Assembly: GCF_013213975.1 (NCBI RefSeq)
Contig: NZ_JABSST010000003.1
Coordinates: forward strand, 1 to 64,000
Reading direction: 5' to 3'
Length of the DNA: 64,000 nt
Source of the DNA: Winogradskyella sp.
Lineage (GTDB): Bacteria > Bacteroidota > Bacteroidia > Flavobacteriales > Flavobacteriaceae
The position numbers were made by a program, and so were the translations under genes. Under the pieces are notes generated by a model. That model saw only the letters and a list, made by a program, of their open reading frames with translations, ran no database searches and had not been told where the DNA came from. Positions 51,670 through 59,149 of this stretch are shown here, in pieces; positions within the stretch are counted from its first letter, which is position 1, and the number at the start of each line of letters is the position of its first letter.

Positions 51670-51798
51670 AGCTTAACGGATAAAAACCAAAGAATTTCGA
51701 ATTGGCAAATCAAAAGAAACAACACCATCATCTTGCTGAGACCAGCTTAGCTGGGCAGCTAAAAATAACACTAATAGGATTGATAAACTTCGTTTCAT

Positions 51799-53268
51799 TT
51801 ATTTGATTACTGTTATAGTCCCTTTTTTTACGTCACCATCAGTCTTAGTAATGACGTAATAATATAGTTGATTAATACTGGTAAGATTTAAATCAGCAAT
51901 AGGCCAATTATTTTGATAGTCCATTGTTTGAAATACGACTTTACCTTGTTCATTATAAATAATTACCTCTGTATTTGTTCCAGTTGTATATTGCAATGGT
52001 AAAATCCAAGTGTCATTATTTAAATCGCCATTAGGACTAATCATATTTGGAATATTGTCAACATCTGGAAATGGATCAAAACCTTCTTCGATGGTGAATT
52101 CATAAATAACAGAAGCTTCACATCCTGTAGTTTCTGTAATCACAACAGTATAATCGCCAAATTCTGTAGCGTTATACGTATTACCTGTTGCGCCAGCAAT
52201 AACTTGACTATTTAAAAACCAGGTAAATTCTGGAGTAACGGCATTATTAATGACTTCGATACTTAAGGTTTCGCCTTCTATCAAATAATTAAGTTCTTCA
52301 ACATTTATATCGCTATTAAACAGCTCACTCACTAAATCGATAGAACCAAAAGCTGAACATACTCCTAGATTTACTTGCACTGAAAACGTACCAGACTCAT
52401 CGGTTTGGATACTTTGGCCTGTTGCATCAGGAATGGCTACACCATCTTTAAACCATTGGTAACTATTACCGCCTAAAGTAGTTAATGTAGTTAGTCCCTG
52501 TTCTGGGCAATATGGATTCCCTAAACTTGAGACGATAGTAGCGTCTGCTTCACCACTTGCACTTGCTTCACTAATAGTAACTCTATTTGAAAATGAATTA
52601 GAAGTACAAGTTCCATAATTCGTTTCAACAAAGAATGTTCCTTCTTCACTAACTGAAAGAGAAGGACCAGAGGCCACAAAAACTGCAGTTGTTTCGCTAA
52701 TTTCTTTGTACCAATTGAACGTTAAAGAGGGGTAGTTTAAAGGCGAATCATTGTTGCCTGTTCCCGGATTATCAATCGTTAACAAATAACTGCCACCTGT
52801 ACAATAGGCACCTGTTGAAACAAGATTATTAATCGTAAAAGGGGAGTCCTGCAATTTATAGTAAGCCGCAAAGGACGTTGAAGGAGTACTTGTTGCTACA
52901 GGAGAGGTACTTTTAATTCTTATTCTATAATTCTCGCCAGAAGTTTCTTCAGGTATTGAAAAATCTAAAGACGCAGGAGACGTAGTTACAGAACCAGAAG
53001 GTGAAGTATAAAGTATTGTTGCTCCGGAGAAATCACCATCTGCATTAGACATTTCCACAATAAATTGATTAGAGGCATCTAATGCAGATTCTGGTGAAAA
53101 AGCAAACGTAACACTATAAGAGTTAAAACTTTCACTAGCACAAGCTTGACTAAAGCCCAAATTAGGTTGTCCAATTGCCAATTGTGCATTAAGTAGCTGT
53201 ATTGACAATAATGTCAAGACGAGACATAGTGTTATAAACAGTGTTTTTAGGTTAACGGATTGGATCAT
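51799..53268 (-). CDS. Secreted Ig-like protein with T9SS type B sorting domain
   Basis: Signal peptide; C-terminal IPNMISPNGDLNNDTWILPLQYTTGTNTEVIIYNEQGKVVFQTMDYQNNW. Confidence 0.88.
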   Translation of the reverse strand: MIQSVNLKTLFITLCLVLTLLSIQLLNAQLAIGQPNLGFSQACASESFNSYSVTFAFSPESALDASNQFIVEMSNADGDFSGATILYTSPSGSVTTSPASLDFSIPEETSGENYRIRIKSTSPVATSTPSTSFAAYYKLQDSPFTINNLVSTGAYCTGGSYLLTIDNPGTGNNDSPLNYPSLTFNWYKEISETTAVFVASGPSLSVSEEGTFFVETNYGTCTSNSFSNRVTISEASASGEADATIVSSLGNPYCPEQGLTTLTTLGGNSYQWFKDGVAIPDATGQSIQTDESGTFSVQVNLGVCSAFGSIDLVSELFNSDINVEELNYLIEGETLSIEVINNAVTPEFTWFLNSQVIAGATGNTYNATEFGDYTVVITETTGCEASVIYEFTIEEGFDPFPDVDNIPNMISPNGDLNNDTWILPLQYTTGTNTEVIIYNEQGKVVFQTMDYQNNWPIADLNLTSINQLYYYVITKTDGDVKKGTITVIK

Positions 53269-53322
53269 TGTGTGTTAGGGCTGTAGTTGTCTTATCTATA
53301 AGCTAGAGATCGTTAGAAATTT

Positions 53323-54642
53323 TTAATCTTCATTATCATCGTCAATGAAATCGTTAGAGGCGATAATTCTATTTACCTGCAATCTATAATCAGGTTCTCT
53401 AGTGCTAGTGGCATCAATAAACGTTTCCTTATCAGAGCCTTTAGCATATAGATTATTGAAGGCTCTACTACCATACCAGCTTTCTAAATCGTCATTATTA
53501 GTATAGCCTTTACGGTATATGTTTCCTTTACAGTTATTAAAATAGGTTCTTGTAAATTGAATCTTTTCAAGATTTTTATTATTTAATACGATTTGATCAT
53601 CTAAAACAACAGCTGGATAAAAACCAGAAATAACACTTTTATTAATTGCAAAAGACGCATCAGAACCTATAAAAATAGCCTCTTGAACTAGACCAATTTC
53701 CATGTCTGACTTAATATCGTTGGATACATTTACAATCGTTAAATTCTCAGCACTTACATAGGTTTCACGTTTTGAAGTATCAGATTCTTCCTTATTGTCA
53801 TAGGACTTTATAAGTATAGCTCTAGAACCATTGGCACTTGAAACATAAGGTGATCTTACAGCTAGAGAATTTATTAATTGACATTGTGTGCCAAAGTTGA
53901 ACTCGTAATCGTTACTTCTTGCCCTGTAAGACACTAATTTTTCGAGAATAGCAGAACCACCAAGAATACTGTATGAATTACCTGCACTGTAGCTTACCAT
54001 TACATGTTCTAATATGGTTTTATTGCCAATACCAGCAAGAGTTAAAGCATTGTAATACCCATGAGATTTAGTACGTTTACCTGCATATTCTATTCTTACA
54101 TATTTTAAAATACCAGAACTATCCTCAGCATTGAAACCACCATAAGCAATATCCTTTGTTGAAGACGGATTTAATCCATAATTTAAAGAGGCTAATTTTC
54201 CGTAAGTATTAAGAGGTGCATCTCCTAAAAGAAAAATACCTCCCCAATCTCCAGCTTTTTTATCACTTCTACTTGACGTAAAAACAATAGGATCAGTTTG
54301 AGTTCCGCTTGCTATAATTTTAGAACCACCTGTAATAATCAAGGATGCCTTAGAATCAAAATCACCAATAATAACAGTTCCAGGTTCTATTGTTAACGTA
54401 GCACTATCTTTTACAAAAACGTCACCGAGTAACAAATACACATCTCTCTTCAGTAATTTGGTATCCTTGGTTATATTACCACTCAGGATTTGAGTTGGTT
54501 CGCCATAATCTGCATTGCTTGGTTTAAATTCTGTCCAATAACTTAGCCAATTATCATAACCAATAATTCCTTTTTCTTGTTGTGCAAAACTGTTGCTTAA
54601 CACCAATAGAAAAATAAGTGCGGTTTGAATAAAATTTTTCAT
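53323..54642 (-). CDS. Secreted beta-helix-type protein, unknown function
   Basis: Signal peptide; LTIEPGTVIIGDFDSKASLIITGGSKIIASGTQTDPIVFTSS...GDWGGIFLLGDAPLN. Confidence 0.75.
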   Translation of the reverse strand: MKNFIQTALIFLLVLSNSFAQQEKGIIGYDNWLSYWTEFKPSNADYGEPTQILSGNITKDTKLLKRDVYLLLGDVFVKDSATLTIEPGTVIIGDFDSKASLIITGGSKIIASGTQTDPIVFTSSRSDKKAGDWGGIFLLGDAPLNTYGKLASLNYGLNPSSTKDIAYGGFNAEDSSGILKYVRIEYAGKRTKSHGYYNALTLAGIGNKTILEHVMVSYSAGNSYSILGGSAILEKLVSYRARSNDYEFNFGTQCQLINSLAVRSPYVSSANGSRAILIKSYDNKEESDTSKRETYVSAENLTIVNVSNDIKSDMEIGLVQEAIFIGSDASFAINKSVISGFYPAVVLDDQIVLNNKNLEKIQFTRTYFNNCKGNIYRKGYTNNDDLESWYGSRAFNNLYAKGSDKETFIDATSTREPDYRLQVNRIIASNDFIDDDNED

Positions 54643-54733
54643 AGTTGTTAAATTCGTTTGTTAGATTTTGGGGTTTTTTATAATATCATCAAATATAGTA
54701 ATAAAACCTATGAAATACAATAATTTATCGATA

Positions 54734-54793
54734 AAATGCACATTTTTATTCTATAATGTAATATTTATCTTACATTATATGCATATTTTATTT
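54734..54793. repeat. 20-bp-phased imperfect direct repeats (array 2)
   Basis: aaatgcacatttttattcta / taatgtaatatttatcttac / attatatgcatattttattt, upstream of the gene starting at 54642. Confidence 0.5.
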
Positions 54794-54852
54794 AGTCAAA
54801 ACACAAAATAGAAGACCTACTGTTTAAACTATAATCAATAACCATTCAAAAA

Positions 54853-54880
54853 AAAACCTCGACATATTTGCCGAGGTTTT
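54853..54880 (-). terminator. Intrinsic terminator of the 54911..55381 gene
   Basis: aaaacctcg-acatatttgc-cgaggtttt, 9-bp perfect stem followed by T-run on the minus strand. Confidence 0.85.
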
Positions 54881-54910
54881 AAAAATGAAAATTTAAAGTT
54901 TGGTTATTGG

Positions 54911-55381
54911 TTATTCTTTAAACTCGTTGTATGTATGCAAGGCTTTTAAAGTGGATTCGTAAAAAAGAATCGCAGCAATCAAATCATTAGTGTCTGAATA
55001 TGGTAGAATCTTGGTTTGAAATTCTACTGTACTTTCAAAATAACTATCTGAAGCTTCTTTATTTTCCTTTAAAGCCTTTTTATTGTCTTTTGTTTCAGGA
55101 ATTCCTAAGGATGCCATTGTTACTCCTGGTTTAGTGGCAAATGCAATATTTGGTAAAATATTAACTATAACTTCAATGCGCTCTATGTATAAGGTTAGTA
55201 ATTGTCCTTTAGACATTTCATCAAGTTGTTCACGACTGTGGTACTTAGCGATATTTACTTTACCGCTAATTATACTTAATGACTGATCTTTTTTACTTTT
55301 TGATGAGTCACTTTTTTGAGCATGTCCTAAACCCATCATCAGGAAAAAGATTGCAGTAAATAAAATAAATTTTGTTTTCAT
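54911..55381 (-). CDS. Secreted hypothetical helical protein
   Basis: MKTKFILFTAIFFLMMGLGHAQ signal peptide; start at 55381 preferred over 55414. Confidence 0.65.
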   Translation of the reverse strand: MKTKFILFTAIFFLMMGLGHAQKSDSSKSKKDQSLSIISGKVNIAKYHSREQLDEMSKGQLLTLYIERIEVIVNILPNIAFATKPGVTMASLGIPETKDNKKALKENKEASDSYFESTVEFQTKILPYSDTNDLIAAILFYESTLKALHTYNEFKE

Positions 55382-55480
55382 GTTTATAGTTTTGATTTGG
55401 ACCAACGGTGACAAATCTATAGAATTTTACACTAAAAACAACAACTTTTAGTGTTTTTCTTTGATTTTTTTTAACATTTT

Positions 55481-55560
55481 AAATGCAAATTTCTTGGATA
55501 AAGTGCATATTTACTAGGTAAAATGCATTTTTTACCGACGAAATACTTATTTACATTTTA
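55481..55560. repeat. Four tandem 20-bp imperfect direct repeats (array 1)
   Basis: aaatgcaaatttcttggata / aagtgcatatttactaggta / aaatgcattttttaccgacg / aaatacttatttacatttta, exact 20-bp period. Confidence 0.6.
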
Positions 55561-55785
55561 TCAAATTTTCACTGACTTTTGAGTGATATTTTAGCAAATT
55601 TTAATGCTTTTTTAAATTTAAAATGTTAAAATTCCAGTCATTTCTTCTAGAAAATTGCTCGTAGTTCATCGTCAAATTTTGTAATTTATTTCTGTTTATC
55701 GCAAAAAAATGACCTTGATGTAATATTTAAGGTCTCTTGAGATTTTTAGCAGAAATTTGATCTAGAACTCAAATCTTAAAATCTC

Positions 55786-56370
55786 ATGAAAAGTCTTTTT
55801 ACAGCGTTTTGTTTGTTAATTGTATTAAGTTATAACAACCATATATGGGCTCAAGAAAGTCCAATCTATGATAGAGCAGAGGATCAACTTAGTAATACTG
55901 ATACTATACCAGATTTTAGATCTATGGTCAACAAATTAAAACTCACAGGCACGGTTTACCAAAGTGATGGAGTAACACCTGCTAAGGATGTGATTATCTT
56001 CATCGAACAACCAGACGAAAATGGTGACTTTGACTTAAGAAAATCTGGAGACGAGCGTTATGTGTTCCACAGAAGTTGGGTCAAGACAGGTGCAGATGGT
56101 AAGTATACCTTCTACACATTTGTCCCAGGTAACGACAGACGTTACAATCAAATGTCTCAAATATTTCCAATTATTAAAGAAACATCTAAAGAAGAAGTAC
56201 AGTTAGCCTCTTTACTATTTGACAGTGATCCTTTACTAACAAAACGTTGCCGTAAGCGTTTAGTTAAAAAAGGAGGTGAGGGCAGAATCTTAAACACAAC
56301 GGCAAAAGACGGGCTACTCATTGCTGAAAAAGATATTGTATTGTCAAACCATAGTGAACCGATAAAGTGA
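55786..56370 (+). CDS. Secreted intradiol dioxygenase-like (transthyretin-like fold) protein lacking canonical metal-ligand motif
   Basis: LTGTVYQSDGVTPAKDVIIFIEQPDENGDFD...FHRSWVKTGADGKYTFYTFVPGNDRR. Confidence 0.65.
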   Translation: MKSLFTAFCLLIVLSYNNHIWAQESPIYDRAEDQLSNTDTIPDFRSMVNKLKLTGTVYQSDGVTPAKDVIIFIEQPDENGDFDLRKSGDERYVFHRSWVKTGADGKYTFYTFVPGNDRRYNQMSQIFPIIKETSKEEVQLASLLFDSDPLLTKRCRKRLVKKGGEGRILNTTAKDGLLIAEKDIVLSNHSEPIK

Positions 56371-56391
56371 TCTAAATACAGTAATAACCGC

Positions 56392-56424
56392 AAAGCTCTG
56401 AATTTATATTCGGGGCTTTTTTGT
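56392..56424 (+). terminator. Intrinsic terminator
   Basis: aaagctctgaat-ttat-attcggggcttt with G-U pairs, followed by T-run. Confidence 0.75.
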
Positions 56425-57221
56425 ACTTTAAAAAATCGACACATGGGATACATTACCAAACCAAAACCTGTAACATCTTAATTATTATTAAAGTAATCAA
56501 TAGGTTCAGTAATGATTTTATCATCGGTATCAATAGATCTATAATTAAAATCTCTGCGGATTGGAATTTACTCTTATTATGCAATTACTAGAATCCTTAT
56601 AGATCTTAACTTTGGAAACTTACAAGAATTTAGTCCAAAGTTTGATTGTGATAAGAATATTGCACGACCATTAGATGATAATAGTGTCCTTATGAGAGCC
56701 TTACTCAGAGAAGGATTGGATTATAACTCATATAATTCATGATTACACAAATTTCAGGGCGATTTAATTAATAATAATCTATTCACATTTGGACAGAGTT
56801 TTGTTTCTTTTAGATTATTTCATCACATTATTTCGTATCTTTATAGACCTTCAAATCGGATATTATAAATTACAGATATTGAAGAAAATAGTTTAGGAAA
56901 TTATGCAAAAAATGAAGCCTATTTAAAAGGCTACTGTAGTTTAGCTACTAATCCGTGATAAAGCCATTGGTTAGCAGTAACTGGCTATTAGGGACTATTG
57001 TTTGGCTCGTGTTTCATATGTAAGTTTACCATGCACTTTGCTAAAAGCTTTTTATTTCCAAAAATACTGATCTCATTTATGCCTTTAGTAGCTACACTTG
57101 ATGTGACGTTTCAAAACTGTAATATTTTATAACCAGCGTTAGATGAACAACATATTTTAAGACACCTTATGATTATTACTAGCACTTTCATTCTATGTGG
57201 AATCATTTACAAACGTTCTAA

Positions 57222-57380
57222 ATGATGTGGACTAAGCATGCTCTAATAATAACGCAAGATACAGTTTTCTATATCCTATGCTTAATAAGCATTGCTTTTG
57301 TAGTCTTTGTTTATGTTAGCAGATATCTCACAAGACATCAGGTTCATGATCATGACGACGATTCTTTAGATGACAGCTAA
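57222..57380 (+). CDS. Possible 52-aa small membrane protein
   Basis: MMWTKHALIITQDTVFYILCLISIAFVVFVYVSRYLTRHQVHDHDDDSLDDS*; below the ORF-track length cutoff. Confidence 0.35.
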   Translation: MMWTKHALIITQDTVFYILCLISIAFVVFVYVSRYLTRHQVHDHDDDSLDDS

Positions 57381-57387
57381 AAAGTGT

Positions 57388-57972
57388 CTAGCTATTTAAA
57401 GCGTTTAAGAAAATTGTTGCAGCAATACCAAAGCCAGCCCCAGAAATAAAGATATTCCATTTCATATGTTCGCCCTTAATAACTTTAGTATAAAACCATA
57501 ATGCGATCATAAAAAGAAGTACAATAAACAGCTGCCCAACTTCAATACCTAGATTAAATAAGAAAAGAGGCATTAGGATACTATCCTCAAAAAGCATGAA
57601 TTTAAAATTACTTGCAAAAGCCAGACCATGAATTAAACCAAATACTAATGCAATAGCATATTTAACTTGAGTACTTGAAAATTTTCCTTCCTTTCTATAA
57701 TTGACAATATTGGCTACTGCTGTCAGCATAATGGTAAATGGAATTAACAAATCTATGAGCTCTGGATTGGTTGGAATTATATCCAAAGAACTTAATATCA
57801 AAGTACCACTATGACCAATTGTAAATGCTGTAATAATAATTAATACTTGTTTCCATTGCTTCAGGGTAAAGGCAGCGCATAAAGTCATAACAAACAGCAA
57901 ATGGTCATATGCATTTATATCTACAATATGTTCCCATCCACTTGCAAAAAAGTTTCCGTAGTTACTCATCAA
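57388..57972 (-). CDS. HupE/UreJ family membrane protein
   Basis: GWEHIVDINAYDHLLFVMTLCAAFTLKQWKQVLIIITAFTIGHSGTLILS...VFGLIHGLAFAS. Confidence 0.88.
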   Translation of the reverse strand: MMSNYGNFFASGWEHIVDINAYDHLLFVMTLCAAFTLKQWKQVLIIITAFTIGHSGTLILSSLDIIPTNPELIDLLIPFTIMLTAVANIVNYRKEGKFSSTQVKYAIALVFGLIHGLAFASNFKFMLFEDSILMPLFLFNLGIEVGQLFIVLLFMIALWFYTKVIKGEHMKWNIFISGAGFGIAATIFLNALNS

Positions 57973-57981
57973 TATATATAA

Positions 57982-58494
57982 TTAAAGGATTTTTGTATAA
58001 GAATACCGTTCTAACTTGCTCTCAAAACTACTATTAGATACGAAAGGTGGCAACCGTAAGGTTACCCAATTGGATTGAACAGGTCCAAATTCTTCAAAAA
58101 GGAGATTATTTTCTATCACCAACTTATCTCCCTTTTTTAGGATTATTGACTGTTTAGCGAATTCAATATTCAACACATTGGATTTTACTGTGTAATCATC
58201 AATTTTTAGCTGAATTAGCTTATCGTTGATATAAATTCTAAAATTAATGGCAAAGTAATTTTCAATAGCTAATTTATCATTCTCAGATAAATTACTATCT
58301 AATATTTTTTTCATGATAGTACTATTAACAGCTGGACCAAAATCATCAACAAAGACTTTACATTCCATACTAATATGATTGTTTTTGTCATTATATCTAA
58401 TTTCCGATGCGGTAAGCTTAAGTGGATGATTAGCCTTGCTAAAACTGACTAAAGAAAGCCAAACAAATAGAACACAAAGGACTTTATACTTCAT
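57982..58494 (-). CDS. DUF6702-like secreted protein
   Basis: Signal peptide; HPLKLTASEIRYNDKNNHISMECKVFVDDFGPAVN...RLPPFVSN. Confidence 0.7.
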   Translation of the reverse strand: MKYKVLCVLFVWLSLVSFSKANHPLKLTASEIRYNDKNNHISMECKVFVDDFGPAVNSTIMKKILDSNLSENDKLAIENYFAINFRIYINDKLIQLKIDDYTVKSNVLNIEFAKQSIILKKGDKLVIENNLLFEEFGPVQSNWVTLRLPPFVSNSSFESKLERYSYTKIL

Positions 58495-58500
58495 AATAGT

Positions 58501-58809
58501 TTATTTACAAGGAATTTCACCCTCAAGTTTTGTCACTTTTTCCTTTATTACACTTTCAGAAATCACCTCAGGTTGATACACAATCGAAACTTCTTTAGTA
58601 TGAAGGTTTAAAATTGTTTGTTTCACACCATTTTGGTTCTTCAGGCCATCTTCAATTACCGTCTGACATTTTTTACATGCAGCTTTCGGTATACTAAACA
58701 CAGCAACTTCATCATGCTGAGAAACATTCAACGTCCGATTTTCTTCCGGAATATGATTACAAGAAACAAAAAATCCCAAAACTGAGAGCACTATGATTTT
58801 TTTAAACAT
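58501..58809 (-). CDS. Heavy-metal-associated (HMA) domain lipoprotein
   Basis: Lipobox GFFVSC; IPKAACKKCQTVIEDGLKNQNGVKQTILNLHTKEVSIVYQPEVIS. Confidence 0.82.
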   Translation of the reverse strand: MFKKIIVLSVLGFFVSCNHIPEENRTLNVSQHDEVAVFSIPKAACKKCQTVIEDGLKNQNGVKQTILNLHTKEVSIVYQPEVISESVIKEKVTKLEGEIPCK

Positions 58810-58824
58810 TATATTTGAGTTTTA

Positions 58825-58841
58825 TTGCAACTGTGTTGCGA
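58825..58841. promoter_or_regulatory. Candidate operator dyad TTGCAAC-TGT-GTTGCGA upstream of HMA/DUF6702/HupE operon
   Basis: 7-3-7 dyad with one mismatch, 15 bp upstream of the HMA start; TATATTTG (Bacteroidetes -7-like, minus strand) at 58847-58854. Confidence 0.55.
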
Positions 58842-59149
58842 AAATACAAATATATTAGTTCAAAAATAAACAAAGTAAATAAGAGTATTTGAAACGAATG
58901 TTGAAACATATTTTTTAGAATTGTGGTTATGCATGGAAATATTTGAAAAACCAATTACAACCTAAAGAGAAAAATATTATCCTTTATAAATTATTAAACG
59001 AAAAGCAACATTATTAGTATCTTCATCAAGAGAATTAGAACTCACCAAAAATCCTGGCTGATTATACTATAAATGTTCGATTAGAGTATATCGCAATTTA
59101 TAGTTTTTTCAGTATTACGGTTTCAAAACATCATCAAAATCAATTATCT

